A stretch of DNA of 64,000 nt from an uncultured Clostridia bacterium (GTDB lineage Bacteria > Bacillota > Clostridia > UMGS1810), in assembly GCA_934481345.1 (NCBI GenBank), contig CAKSPF010000002.1:186001-250000 (forward strand), given 5' to 3'. The translations under genes were made by a program, and so were the position numbers. The notes beneath the pieces are model-generated. The model ran no database searches and had not been told where the DNA came from. It saw only the letters and a list, made by a program, of their open reading frames with translations. Below are positions 25,260 through 34,365 of the stretch, piece after piece. How positions within the stretch are numbered: position 1 is the stretch's first letter; every line of letters starts with the position of its first letter.

Positions 25260-26234
25260 ATGTGCACTGCTGCAACATATCGTACAAAGGATTTTTATTT
25301 TGGGAGAAACCTTGATTACGAGCGTTCTTTCGGTGAAAGTGTTACGATAATGCCGCGCGGATTTCCAATTGCCACGCGAAGCTCCGGTATACTGAAAAAT
25401 CATTATGCAATGATAGGAATGGCTCATGTGCATGACGGCTATCCGCTATATTATGATGCGGTAAATGAAAAAGGGCTTTGTATTGCCGGACTGAATTTTG
25501 TGGGAAATGCAGTCTATCGCAAAGAAAAAAACGGTATGAAGAATATTGCGCATTTTGAGCTTATTCCATGGCTTTTGGGAAGCTGCGCCGGTGTGGACGA
25601 GGTGAAACGTGCAGTCAAGCAGCTTAATATCACCGATACGCCGTTTTGCGACGGTATGCCGGTATCGCAGCTGCATTGGATTATAGCGGACAGCATGGGA
25701 TGTATCACGCTGGAGTCTGTTCGCGACGGGATTTTCGTATATGAAAACCCGACAGGTATTCTTACAAACAATCCTCCGTTTCCGATGCAGATGTTTGCGC
25801 TCAATAATTATCTGCAGCTTTCCGCAAAGGCGCCGAAAAATCGGTTTGCCGACGGTCTTTCGCTTGACGTATACAGCCGCGGTATGGGCGCCATGGGGCT
25901 TCCCGGAGATTTGTCATCGCAGTCGAGATTTATAAGAACTGCATTTGTGAGTTTAAACTCGTGCTCCGGCAGTGAGGAAGAAGAAAGCGTAAGCCAGTTT
26001 TTTCACATACTCGGTTCGGCGGAACAGCAGCGCGGCTGCTGCGAAGTCGGAAACGGCAAATACGAAATAACAATATATTCATCATGCTGCAATGCGGACA
26101 AGGGAATATATTATTACACCACTTACGACAACCGTCAGATAACGGAAGTGGACATGCACAGAGAAAATCTTGACAAAGCGGAGCTTTGTATTTATCCGCT
26201 CGAAGAAAAACAGCATATTTTGCGGTTAAATTGA
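25260..26234 (+). CDS. bsh: Bile salt hydrolase / choloylglycine hydrolase
   Basis: This 324-residue Ntn-hydrolase removes glycine or taurine from conjugated bile acids; it should act in the cytoplasm after removal of Met1 exposes the nucleophile Cys2 (MCTAATYRT). Other family residues are Arg16 and Asp19 in FGRNLDYE, Asn79 in AGLNFVG, Asn170 in GILTNNPPF, and Arg223 in SSQSRFIR. The combined set and the AGLN motif favour bile salt hydrolase over penicillin V acylase. Residues 206-208 are SRG in the substrate-selectivity loop. AAAGGAGG precedes the ATG. No signal peptide is present. The oleate hydratase gene follows after 73 bases with no terminator, so they may be cotranscribed. Confidence 0.9.
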   Translation: MCTAATYRTKDFYFGRNLDYERSFGESVTIMPRGFPIATRSSGILKNHYAMIGMAHVHDGYPLYYDAVNEKGLCIAGLNFVGNAVYRKEKNGMKNIAHFELIPWLLGSCAGVDEVKRAVKQLNITDTPFCDGMPVSQLHWIIADSMGCITLESVRDGIFVYENPTGILTNNPPFPMQMFALNNYLQLSAKAPKNRFADGLSLDVYSRGMGAMGLPGDLSSQSRFIRTAFVSLNSCSGSEEEESVSQFFHILGSAEQQRGCCEVGNGKYEITIYSSCCNADKGIYYYTTYDNRQITEVDMHRENLDKAELCIYPLEEKQHILRLN

Positions 26235-26307
26235 TTTTATTTTGGTTATTCCGTCTTATTTTGTTAATAATTATATTTGACAGTATTGACGAAGGAGGTA
26301 TTTATAT

Positions 26308-28083
26308 ATGTATTATTCCAGCGGTAATTATGAAGCGTTTGCTCGTCCGCGAAAACCTGACGGTGTCGAAAACAAAAGCGCATATATTGTGGGTTCGGGG
26401 CTTGGGGCGCTTGCTGCCGCATGTTTTCTGGTGCGTGACGGACAGATGAAAGGCCCGGATGTTCATATTCTCGAAAAAGACTCTATTCCCGGCGGAGCGT
26501 GCGACGGGTATCACTACGGCGATATCGGTTATGTAATGCGCGGCGGCCGTGAAATGGATAATCACTTTGAATGTATGTGGGATTTGTTCCGTTCTGTTCC
26601 GTCTATTGAAACCGACGGCGTGAGCGTGCTCGATGAATACTATTGGCTCAACAAGGCAGATCCTAACTATTCGCTTTGCCGTGCTACGGAAGACCGCGGC
26701 AAAGACGCACATACCGATAAAAAATTCGGTTTGTCGGATGAAGGCGCTCTTGAGATTATGAAGCTTTTCTTTACTCCGGATGAAGAACTTTATAACAAGA
26801 GAATTGACGAGTATTTTGATGATGAGGTGCTCAATTCTAATTTCTGGATGTACTGGCGCACAATGTTTGCATTTGAAAACTGGCACAGTGCACTTGAAAT
26901 GAAGCTTTATATAAAACGTTTCATTCATCATGTGGGAGGACTTCCTGATTTCACGGCACTTCGTTTTACCAGATATAATCAGTATGAATCCATGATTTTA
27001 CCTATGATAAAGTATCTTGAGTCATTTGGAGTTGATTTCAGATATGAAACCAAGGTAGTAAATGTAAAATTCAAAATCGACGGTGACAAAAAACTTGCCG
27101 AAAAAATTATAATTATTCACGACGGCAAGGAACAAAGCATAGAGCTTACCGAAAACGACCTTGTTTTCATCACAAACGGAGGCTGCGTTGAAGGGTCATC
27201 ATACGGCAGTCAGAACAAGCCCGCCGAATTCAATAAGGCAATCCGTGAGGGCGGAGGCTGGGATATGTGGCGCAAAATTGCAGCCCAGGATCCGTCATTC
27301 GGTCATCCGGACAAGTTCTGCGGTGAGCCTGAAAAATCGAACTGGATGAGCGCCACAGTGACTACTCTCGACCAAAAAATAGTCCCTTATATAAAGAATA
27401 TCTGCAAGCGTGATCCGTTTTCCGGCAGGGTTGTGACGGGAGGAATTGTGACGGCACGCGATTCAAACTGGCTTTTGAGCTGGACGATTAACCGTCAGCC
27501 GCAGTTCAGAGATCAGCCGAAGGATCAGCTTGTAATATGGGTGTACGGTTTGTTCAGCGATAAGCCGGGGGATTATGTAAAGAAAGCAATGCGCGACTGT
27601 ACCGGCAAAGAAATCTGCGAAGAATGGCTGTATCATATCGGTGTTCCGGAAAACGAGATAGAAGAGCTTGCGGCACACAGCGCAAATACGGTGCCTGTCA
27701 TGATGCCTTACATTACGGCATTTTTTATGCCGCGTGAAAAAGGCGACCGTCCCGACGTCGTTCCGCAGGGGGCAGTTAATTTTGCTTTTCTCGGACAGTT
27801 TGCCGAAACCGAAAGAGATACGATTTTTACAACCGAGTATTCCATAAGAACCGGAATGGAGGCGGTATATACGCTTCTTGATATAGACCGCGGAGTTCCC
27901 GAAGTGTGGGGCAGCGTATATGACGTTCGTGATCTTTTAAATGCCACGGTTGCTCTGCGTGACGGCAAAAAAATTACCGATATGAAGCTTGGCATAAAAG
28001 AAAAAATCGCTTTAAAAGAAGTTTTGAGGAAAATCAAAGATACCGATATAGAAAAACTGTTGAAAAAATATAACGTTATATAA
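26308..28083 (+). CDS. ohyA: Oleate hydratase (MCRA family)
   Basis: The 591-residue FAD enzyme adds water to the cis-9 double bond of free oleate or related unsaturated fatty acids to give 10-hydroxy fatty acids. The FAD-binding loop is IVGSGLGALAAACFLVRDG (27-45), the family block RGGREMDNHFECMWDLF (79-95) includes the catalytic-region Glu, and the later segments MMPYITAFFMPREKGDRP and FLGQFAETERDTIFTTEYS are characteristic. GAAGGAGG lies upstream of the ATG. It detoxifies fatty acids in gut bacteria. A bidirectional terminator follows. Confidence 0.96.
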   Translation: MYYSSGNYEAFARPRKPDGVENKSAYIVGSGLGALAAACFLVRDGQMKGPDVHILEKDSIPGGACDGYHYGDIGYVMRGGREMDNHFECMWDLFRSVPSIETDGVSVLDEYYWLNKADPNYSLCRATEDRGKDAHTDKKFGLSDEGALEIMKLFFTPDEELYNKRIDEYFDDEVLNSNFWMYWRTMFAFENWHSALEMKLYIKRFIHHVGGLPDFTALRFTRYNQYESMILPMIKYLESFGVDFRYETKVVNVKFKIDGDKKLAEKIIIIHDGKEQSIELTENDLVFITNGGCVEGSSYGSQNKPAEFNKAIREGGGWDMWRKIAAQDPSFGHPDKFCGEPEKSNWMSATVTTLDQKIVPYIKNICKRDPFSGRVVTGGIVTARDSNWLLSWTINRQPQFRDQPKDQLVIWVYGLFSDKPGDYVKKAMRDCTGKEICEEWLYHIGVPENEIEELAAHSANTVPVMMPYITAFFMPREKGDRPDVVPQGAVNFAFLGQFAETERDTIFTTEYSIRTGMEAVYTLLDIDRGVPEVWGSVYDVRDLLNATVALRDGKKITDMKLGIKEKIALKEVLRKIKDTDIEKLLKKYNVI

Positions 28084-28111
28084 GAACGCACGGCTGAAAA
28101 CAATATAAATA

Positions 28112-28151
28112 AAGCAGTATTTCCGCAGCTTAAACGGGAAATACTGCTTTT
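28112..28151. terminator. Bidirectional terminator
   Basis: A thirteen-pair stem (AAGCAGTATTTCC / GGAAATACTGCTT) is flanked by T on the plus side and by A residues that serve as T on the minus side. It sits between the convergent oleate hydratase and membrane-protein genes. Confidence 0.85.
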
Positions 28152-28155
28152 GTGA

Positions 28156-28566
28156 TTAATACTTCTTTTTTATTGCAAAATAACACAGCCAATAAATAAC
28201 AAGCATTGCGCAGAGCGTATATGCAACTGTCTGCGATGCGTCATTAAGCCTGAGCAGCTTCAGTGCAATTACAGAAAGTCCGCCGCATACTCCGAAAACG
28301 GTAAAAGTAAGACTGCGTGCTTTTACGGCGATGTCAATATTTCGTTCATCATTTTCTGCAATTTCGCGTTTTTTAAGTGCAGCGGGATTTTTGGTGAGAG
28401 CCGTGTAATGCACAGCCCTGGCAATACCCATTAATGCAAAAGCGGCGCCGAACGGCTGAAGTATGTCGTTATCCGAGCCCATACTGATTAAAATCATTAT
28501 AATGCCCAAGGCCGTATATGTGCAGTAAATTATAATTCTTTTTTTTATTTTGTCTTTGAAATCCAT
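28156..28566 (-). CDS. Small multipass membrane protein
   Basis: The 136-residue protein has four predicted hydrophobic helices and a central charged loop (REIAENDERNIDIAVKA) that resembles the DERxxxI motif of DUF2178-like and DUF3796-like membrane proteins. Its function is unknown. It starts three bases after the stop of the XRE gene. XRE regulator plus such a membrane protein is a recurrent pair in Firmicutes, which suggests that the regulator controls its own partner. Confidence 0.8.
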   Translation of the reverse strand: MDFKDKIKKRIIIYCTYTALGIIMILISMGSDNDILQPFGAAFALMGIARAVHYTALTKNPAALKKREIAENDERNIDIAVKARSLTFTVFGVCGGLSVIALKLLRLNDASQTVAYTLCAMLVIYWLCYFAIKKKY

Positions 28567-28568
28567 CT

Positions 28569-28766
28569 CTATTCCTCCCCGAAAATAAATACTTCTTCAA
28601 TTGTTTTTCCGAAATATGCTGCGATTTTGTGTGCAAGCTGAAGCGAAGCGTTGTAACGTCCGTTTTCAAGTGATATAATCGTCTGCCTTGTAACGCACAG
28701 CGCCTGTGCCAGTTCGTCCTGCGTAATACGTTTGTTTTTTCGCAGCTGTTTGATTCTGTTTTCCAA
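28569..28766 (-). CDS. XRE-family helix-turn-helix regulator
   Basis: The 65-residue protein is one Cro/CI-type helix-turn-helix domain (IKQLRKNKRITQDELAQAL and VTRQTIISLENGRYNASLQLAHKIA). The start is a TTG after GAGGTGATTTT. It heads a two-gene operon with the membrane protein. A perfect inverted repeat lies between its promoter and its start, so it is probably self-regulated. Confidence 0.92.
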   Translation of the reverse strand: MENRIKQLRKNKRITQDELAQALCVTRQTIISLENGRYNASLQLAHKIAAYFGKTIEEVFIFGEE

Positions 28767-28782
28767 AAAATCACCTCACAAA

Positions 28783-28800
28783 TGTAAAGCTAACTTTACA
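28783..28800. promoter_or_regulatory. Putative XRE operator
   Basis: TGTAAAG and CTTTACA are perfect seven-base arms four bases apart, just downstream of the -10 box of the XRE operon promoter. Confidence 0.6.
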
Positions 28801-28805
28801 ATATT

Positions 28806-28834
28806 AATATAACATTTTTGGAGAGGAATGTCAA
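28806..28834 (-). promoter_or_regulatory. Promoter of the XRE/membrane-protein operon
   Basis: On the minus strand TTGACA (28834-28829) and TATATT (28811-28806) are 17 bases apart. Confidence 0.8.
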
Positions 28835-28890
28835 GTGTATTTTACATTTTTGCCGTTATTTCTTTTTTAAATCACTTTTTCATTCTTCAC

Positions 28891-28919
28891 TTGAAAAATA
28901 CATTATTTTATAGTACAAT
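28891..28919 (+). promoter_or_regulatory. Promoter of the nifS-thiI-cinA-recA run
   Basis: TTGAAA (28891-28896) and TACAAT (28914-28919) are 17 bases apart, 46 bases before the nifS start. An upstream in-frame start at 28828 is therefore rejected. Confidence 0.8.
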
Positions 28920-28965
28920 ATATAAGAATGGTATTTTTAAAGTTATTTTGATTTGGAGCAATAAA

Positions 28966-30105
28966 ATGGAAGTATATTTGGATAACAGTGCGACCACAAG
29001 ACCGTATGAAGCTGTCACCGACGAAGTGTGCAGAGTTATGAATGAATGTTACGGTAATCCATCGTCACTGCACAGAATAGGCAAAGCAGCAGAGGACAGG
29101 CTTATTGCCGCACGCAATACAATAGCCCGGACGCTTGACTGCCTGCCGAAAGAAATAACGTTTACAAGCGGCGGAACCGAGAGCGATAATCTGGCAATAA
29201 TCGGATATGCCATGGCAAACAGAAGAAACGGTATGCGTCTTGTGACGCAGAAAACCGAGCATATGGCAGTCCTTGAAGCGTTTAAGTATCTTGAGCAGCA
29301 GGGCTTTGAAGTGTATTATGCCGATGTTGACAAATACGGTGCGGCAGACTGCGAAGATATTAAATCACATATTACCGATGATACGATTCTGGTAAGCGTG
29401 ATGCATGTAAATAATGAAAACGGTGCGATAATGCCTCTTGAAAGCATTTCATCCGCTATCGACCGCAAAAAATGTGCATTTCATGTGGACGCGGTTCAGT
29501 CATACGGGAAAATCCCGGTAAACATCAAACGAAATAAAATTGACATGCTGAGCATATCATCACATAAAATTCACGGACCGAACGGTGTGGGTGCATTATA
29601 TGTGCGAAGCGGTATAAGATTAAATCCCATCTTGCTCGGCGGAAAACAGGAAAACGGAATGCGTTCGGGTACGGAAAATCTTGCGGGAATATGCGGATTT
29701 GCAAAAGCTGCCGAAATTAAATTTGCCGATATGGCAAAAACCGCGGAATATATATCCGTGCTTAAAAAATATCTTGCCGTCGGTTTGACGGAAAATATAG
29801 AAAATGTAGTTGTAAATTCGGGTGAGGACAGCATATACTGCATACTTAATGTATCGTTTCCGGGAGTTAAGTCGGAAGTGTTGCTTCACGTTTTGGAGTC
29901 TAAGGGTATATATGTTTCCACCGGCTCGGCATGTAATTCAAAAAAGAAACTCAATTATGTATTAAAGGCTATGGGGCTTAACGATAATATGACGGACAGC
30001 GCGGTTCGCTTCAGCTTCAGCGGATTTAACACAAAGGAAGAAATGGATTATGTGATAGCCGTACTGGCCGATGAAATACCGAAGCTTAGAAAAATTATGA
30101 GATAG
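28966..30105 (+). CDS. nifS: Cysteine desulfurase (NifS/IscS family)
   Basis: The 379-residue PLP enzyme takes sulfur from cysteine and passes it as persulfide. It starts MEVYLDNSATT, has the aldimine lysine in SISSHKIHGPNGVG, the FTSGGTESDNLAI cofactor-binding block, HVDAVQS, and the catalytic Cys in STGSACNS. Because thiI follows 12 bases later, this is probably the dedicated sulfur donor for 4-thiouridine in tRNA, like Bacillus NifZ, although supply to other pathways is possible. The start ATG at 28966 follows TTGGAGCA. Confidence 0.95.
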   Translation: MEVYLDNSATTRPYEAVTDEVCRVMNECYGNPSSLHRIGKAAEDRLIAARNTIARTLDCLPKEITFTSGGTESDNLAIIGYAMANRRNGMRLVTQKTEHMAVLEAFKYLEQQGFEVYYADVDKYGAADCEDIKSHITDDTILVSVMHVNNENGAIMPLESISSAIDRKKCAFHVDAVQSYGKIPVNIKRNKIDMLSISSHKIHGPNGVGALYVRSGIRLNPILLGGKQENGMRSGTENLAGICGFAKAAEIKFADMAKTAEYISVLKKYLAVGLTENIENVVVNSGEDSIYCILNVSFPGVKSEVLLHVLESKGIYVSTGSACNSKKKLNYVLKAMGLNDNMTDSAVRFSFSGFNTKEEMDYVIAVLADEIPKLRKIMR

Positions 30106-30117
30106 GGGACAACGGAA

Positions 30118-31278
30118 TTGAACAGAATGGTACTTGTAAGATACGGCGAAATTATATTAAAAGGATATAACCGTCCGATTTTTGAGGACGCTTTGATAAA
30201 AAACATCAAAGCTGCAATAAAAGACACGGGAGATGTGAAAATCACAAAGGCACAGGCTACGATTTACATTGAACCGCTTGAAAATGATGAACAGGCGGAT
30301 ATAATAGCGGAAAAGCTGAAAAAGGTTTTCGGAATTGTTTCGATTGTCATTGCATACAGAACGGAAAAAAATCTAGATGCAGTAACCGAGGAAATAAAAA
30401 AGAATTTTTCCGGATTGCTTTCCGGCATTAAAACTTTTAAAGTGGAAGCAAAAAGAGCAGATAAAAAATTTCCGCTCAAATCTCCTGAAATCTGTGCGGA
30501 AATCGGCGGCAGAATTTTAGATGAATTTTCTAATTTAACCGTAAATGTAAAAGAACCGGAGGTCATTGTCTATGTGGAAATGCGCGAGGGATACGCATAT
30601 GTGCACACCGGCAGACAAAAGGGCGCAGGCGGAATGCCGAGCGGCACAAACGGGAAAGCATTGCTCCTGTTATCCGGCGGAATTGACAGCCCGGTTGCAG
30701 GGTATATGATTGGAAAAAGAGGCGTTGCGCTCGAAGCCATTCACTTTTTCAGCTATCCGTATACGAGCGACAGGGCAAAGGATAAGGTTCTGTCACTTGC
30801 AAATATAATCGGAAATTATATGGGCGGTTTGAAGGTGCATATTGTTCCTTTTACCGAGATTCAGCTTCAGATACGCGATAAGTGCCCGGAAGAACATCTT
30901 ACTCTCGTAATGCGCAGGTTTATGATGCAGATAGCACAGAAAATAGCTGAAAAACGCGGTTGCACTGCTCTTGTTACGGGCGAAAGTATAGGCCAGGTCG
31001 CAAGCCAGACCATGGGTGCGCTTGCCGTAACGGATAATGCCGTTACAATGCCTGTTTTCCGTCCGCTTATAGGAATGGACAAAGAGGAAATTGTTGAAAT
31101 TTCAAGAAAAATAGATACGTTTGAAACTTCGATTTTGCCGTATGAGGATTGCTGTACTGTGTTTACTCCGAAGCATCCTACAACCAAACCAAAGCTTGAG
31201 AAAATATTGGCTTCGCAGAATTTGCTTGATTGGGAAAGGCTTGTACAGGAAGCTGTTGACGGTACGGTAATTGCATAA
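30118..31278 (+). CDS. thiI: tRNA 4-thiouridine synthase ThiI
   Basis: The 386-residue enzyme adenylates and thiolates U8 of tRNA. An N-terminal ferredoxin-like plus THUMP region (1-165) is followed by the PP-loop LLSGGIDSPVAGY and a C-terminal ATPase domain with TGESIGQVASQT and LPYEDCCTVF. There is no C-terminal rhodanese domain, as in Bacillus ThiI, so sulfur must come from the adjacent desulfurase. The start is taken as TTG at 30118, eight bases after AGGGGA; ATG at 30127 is possible but too far from that site. Confidence 0.94.
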   Translation: MNRMVLVRYGEIILKGYNRPIFEDALIKNIKAAIKDTGDVKITKAQATIYIEPLENDEQADIIAEKLKKVFGIVSIVIAYRTEKNLDAVTEEIKKNFSGLLSGIKTFKVEAKRADKKFPLKSPEICAEIGGRILDEFSNLTVNVKEPEVIVYVEMREGYAYVHTGRQKGAGGMPSGTNGKALLLLSGGIDSPVAGYMIGKRGVALEAIHFFSYPYTSDRAKDKVLSLANIIGNYMGGLKVHIVPFTEIQLQIRDKCPEEHLTLVMRRFMMQIAQKIAEKRGCTALVTGESIGQVASQTMGALAVTDNAVTMPVFRPLIGMDKEEIVEISRKIDTFETSILPYEDCCTVFTPKHPTTKPKLEKILASQNLLDWERLVQEAVDGTVIA

Positions 31279-31293
31279 ATGGGAGATGAGTGT

Positions 31294-32535
31294 TTGAACG
31301 CAGAAATTATATCCGTAGGTACCGAGTTGCTTTTGGGACAGATAGTAAATACAAATGAGGCTTTTTTAAGCCGCGAGCTTGCAAAACTCGGCATAGATGT
31401 CTACAGGCGTTCGGTCGTAGGCGATAATAAAGAAAGATTAATAAACGAAATTAAAGGCGCTTTTGAAAGATGCAGCCTTGTCGTGCTTACGGGAGGTCTT
31501 GGTCCCACGCAGGATGACCTGACGCGCGAAGCAGCGGCCGAGTATTTTGATTTGCCGCTTAATATTGACAAATCCGCCGCGCAAAAGCTCAAGGGTTATT
31601 TTGAACGCAGAAAGAGCATAATGCCTCATACAAATATAAGACAGGCTATGGTTCCGGACGGTGCAATTGTTTTGGAAAATGAAAACGGGACAGCACCGGG
31701 ACTGATTATAGAAAAAAACGGCAAAACCGCAGTTTTGATGCCGGGACCGCCAAAGGAAATGGAACCGATGTATTTAAAGAAGGTTTATCCGTATCTGGAA
31801 AAATTCAGCAGCAGTAAAATTTATTCTAAAATTCTGAGATTTTTCGGCATAGGCGAATCTTCACTTGAAATATCGGTTGCGGATTTGATAGAAAAAAATG
31901 CAGATCCGACAATAGCCACATACATTGACGGAACGGACGTAATAATACGTCTTACCACCAAAAGCGGCTGCCGCGAAAATGCAATGGAAAAAATTATGCC
32001 TGTTGCCGATGAAATCAAAAGCCGTCTTAAAAAATATTATTACGGTGAAGATAATGATACAATGGCAGATACCGTATATCGCCTTCTTAAACTGACAAAC
32101 AAGACCGTTTCGACTGCCGAAAGCTGTACGGGCGGTATGATAGGACAGACGCTGACATCGGTTGCCGGCATAAGCGAGTATTATGGGTTCGGATTTATAA
32201 CATATGCCAACGAGGCAAAGGAAAAGCTGATCTGTGTAAAGAAATCCACACTTGATGAATACGGGGCTGTGAGCAGTCAAACTGCCTGTGAAATGGCACT
32301 CGGAGCACTTGAAAAATCCGGCGCCGATCTTGCCGTTTCCGTGACGGGAATTGCAGGCCCCGGGGGAGGAACTGACGAGAAGCCTGTCGGGCTTGTTTAT
32401 ATAGGCTTTGCCTCAAAGGACGGCAAATGCGAAGCATACAAGCATATTTTCGGCGGGAACCGCGAAGAAGTACGCCGGCGGACCGTTACCGCGGCTTTAA
32501 ATATTATAAGATTATCTTTACAGGAGGATATATAA
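31294..32535 (+). CDS. cinA: CinA family NMN deamidase
   Basis: The 413-residue protein combines an N-terminal MoCF-like domain (MNAEIISVGTELLLGQIVNT, GGLGPTQDDLTRE) with a C-terminal CinA domain (STAESCTGGMIGQTL and VTGIAGPGGG) that hydrolyses nicotinamide mononucleotide. TTG at 31294 is chosen as start because GGGAGATGAG stands upstream and homologues start at this point; an ATG at 31279 has no ribosome binding site. It abuts recA, its usual partner in Firmicutes and other bacteria. Confidence 0.93.
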   Translation: MNAEIISVGTELLLGQIVNTNEAFLSRELAKLGIDVYRRSVVGDNKERLINEIKGAFERCSLVVLTGGLGPTQDDLTREAAAEYFDLPLNIDKSAAQKLKGYFERRKSIMPHTNIRQAMVPDGAIVLENENGTAPGLIIEKNGKTAVLMPGPPKEMEPMYLKKVYPYLEKFSSSKIYSKILRFFGIGESSLEISVADLIEKNADPTIATYIDGTDVIIRLTTKSGCRENAMEKIMPVADEIKSRLKKYYYGEDNDTMADTVYRLLKLTNKTVSTAESCTGGMIGQTLTSVAGISEYYGFGFITYANEAKEKLICVKKSTLDEYGAVSSQTACEMALGALEKSGADLAVSVTGIAGPGGGTDEKPVGLVYIGFASKDGKCEAYKHIFGGNREEVRRRTVTAALNIIRLSLQEDI

Positions 32536-33654
32536 ATGGCTAAAGAAAAAATGGATATAAAACCTGCAAGCAGTGAAGAAGGGAAAGAAAAAGCTCTTGA
32601 AGAAGCTCTTGCACAGATTGAGAAAACCTTCGGCGAAGGTTCTGTTATGCGTCTCGGTAAGGCACCCATAAAGAAAATTGAAGTTATTCCGACAGGTTCT
32701 CTCGGACTTGACATTGCTCTCGGAGTAGGCGGACTTCCGCGCGGCAGAATAACTGAAATCTACGGACCCGAATCATCCGGTAAAACCACGGTGGCGCTTC
32801 ATGTCATTGCCGAGGCTCAAAAGCGCGGCGGCGAAGCTGCTTTTATTGACGCTGAGCATGCGCTTGATCCGGTTTATGCTCAAAAGCTCGGAGTGGATAT
32901 TGACAGACTTATAGTTTCACAGCCAGATACGGGCGAACAGGCGCTCGAGATTGCCGAGGCTCTTGCACGAAGCAGCGCAATAGATGTAATTGTTGTAGAC
33001 TCCGTTGCGGCTCTTGTTCCAAAGGCAGAAATATCGGGAATAATGGGCGAATCGCATGTCGGACTTCATGCAAGACTCATGTCGCAGGCTTTGAGAAAGC
33101 TTACAAGTATTATCAATAAGTCAAATACCGTTGCAATCTTTATAAATCAGCTCAGAGAAAAGGTTGGGGTAATGTTCGGAAACCCGGAGGTTACGACAGG
33201 CGGCCGCGCGCTTAAATTCTATGCTTCTGTCCGTATTGATATAAGGAGAATAGAATCAATCAAGGACGGTACAAATATCATAGGAAACAGAACAAGAGCA
33301 AAGGTTGTAAAGAATAAAGTTGCACCGCCGTTTAAGGAAACTGAATTTGATATTATGTTCGGAGAGGGCATATCGCGCGAGGGTAATATTATTGATATTG
33401 CAGTAAAATACAATATTCTTCAAAAGGGCGGTTCGTGGTATTCGTATAACGGCGAGCGTATCGGTCAGGGAAGAGATAAGGTAAAAGTATTTCTTAAAGA
33501 AAATCCTGCGCTTGCAGATGAGCTTTATAACAAAATAATGGAAACGGTTGAACAGGAAAAACAGGAAAAGGAAAGACAGTTTGCGGAAAGAATGGCAAAG
33601 GCCGCAAAACCGGCAGAAGAAAATCCTGCCGATAATTCCGACGGAAAAGAGTAA
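32536..33654 (+). CDS. recA: Recombinase RecA
   Basis: The 372-residue strand-exchange protein forms filaments on single-stranded DNA and triggers LexA cleavage. Walker A is GPESSGKTT, Walker B-like VIVVDSVAALV, the L1 loop region includes GLHARLMSQALRK and the L2 loop INQLREKVGVMFGNPEVTTGGRAL. The acidic C-terminal tail is present. The ATG follows the cinA stop directly, with AGGAGG at the cinA 3' end. Confidence 0.99.
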   Translation: MAKEKMDIKPASSEEGKEKALEEALAQIEKTFGEGSVMRLGKAPIKKIEVIPTGSLGLDIALGVGGLPRGRITEIYGPESSGKTTVALHVIAEAQKRGGEAAFIDAEHALDPVYAQKLGVDIDRLIVSQPDTGEQALEIAEALARSSAIDVIVVDSVAALVPKAEISGIMGESHVGLHARLMSQALRKLTSIINKSNTVAIFINQLREKVGVMFGNPEVTTGGRALKFYASVRIDIRRIESIKDGTNIIGNRTRAKVVKNKVAPPFKETEFDIMFGEGISREGNIIDIAVKYNILQKGGSWYSYNGERIGQGRDKVKVFLKENPALADELYNKIMETVEQEKQEKERQFAERMAKAAKPAEENPADNSDGKE

Positions 33655-33662
33655 AAGCCGAT

Positions 33663-34307
33663 ATGAAAGTTACGGATGTTCAGAAGCAGAAAAATAACAG
33701 TGAGCGCGTAAACGTATTTATAGACGGAGAATATCGCTTTTCTTTGGACGGGCTTGACGCTGTAATCATGGGAATAAAGCAGGGCAAAGAGCTTATGGAA
33801 CAAGATATGGAAGAATGTCTTTTCAAATCGCAGTATGCCAAGGCAAAGGATAAGGCTATCGGTATGCTTTCGAGAAAGAACGCAAGCCGAAAAATGATTG
33901 CCGATTATCTGAAAGAAAAGGAATATGATGAAAAAGTTGCAGACCGTGTATGTGATGAACTTGAAGAACTCGGATATATCGACGATTACAGCTATGCCAT
34001 GCTGTTTGCCGAATATGCCTGTGAAAAGCTATGGGGCGAAAAACGCGTCCGCTATGAGCTTGCAAAAAACGGTGTTGACAGCAATACCGTTGAAGATGTA
34101 ATATGTGCTTCTCATAAAATAACTGCCGATGAACTTGCAGACAGGATAATTAATAAATACTCACCGATTGATTTTGACGATATTAAATCAAGGCAAAAAA
34201 TTCAGCGCTATTTTGCGTCGCGCGGATTTGACTATGGAATTATTAATTCTGCAATTAATCTGTGCAAGGATATTTCGGCGGAAAGCCGTGAAAATCAGCA
34301 GACTTAA
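33663..34307 (+). CDS. recX: Recombination regulator RecX
   Basis: The 214-residue protein of helical three-bundle repeats (for example MLSRKNASRKMIADYLKEK, then YIDDYSYAMLFAEYACEKLWGEKRVRYELAKNGV split over the central repeats) binds and restrains RecA filaments. It lies eight bases after recA, the standard position. Length is typical of Firmicute RecX. Confidence 0.93.
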   Translation: MKVTDVQKQKNNSERVNVFIDGEYRFSLDGLDAVIMGIKQGKELMEQDMEECLFKSQYAKAKDKAIGMLSRKNASRKMIADYLKEKEYDEKVADRVCDELEELGYIDDYSYAMLFAEYACEKLWGEKRVRYELAKNGVDSNTVEDVICASHKITADELADRIINKYSPIDFDDIKSRQKIQRYFASRGFDYGIINSAINLCKDISAESRENQQT

Positions 34308-34365
34308 ATGCTGGCTGTATAATATTGCCGAAACTCTTTTGCGGCTGAAAGGATTGATATTTTAA

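Noticed and set aside
25260..26234. Penicillin V acylase as the identity of the Ntn-hydrolase
   Set aside because: The AGLN and LTNNPPF motifs, the SRG loop and the nearby oleate hydratase fit bile salt hydrolase better, although the two families overlap in sequence.
31279..31293. ATG start for cinA directly after the thiI stop
   Set aside because: There is no ribosome binding site for it, while GGGAGATGAG precedes the TTG at 31294 where homologues begin.
34308..34365. Extension of recX through a frameshift into the gap before rimO
   Set aside because: The recX product already has normal length and a natural end; the short downstream frame has no RecX-like sequence.
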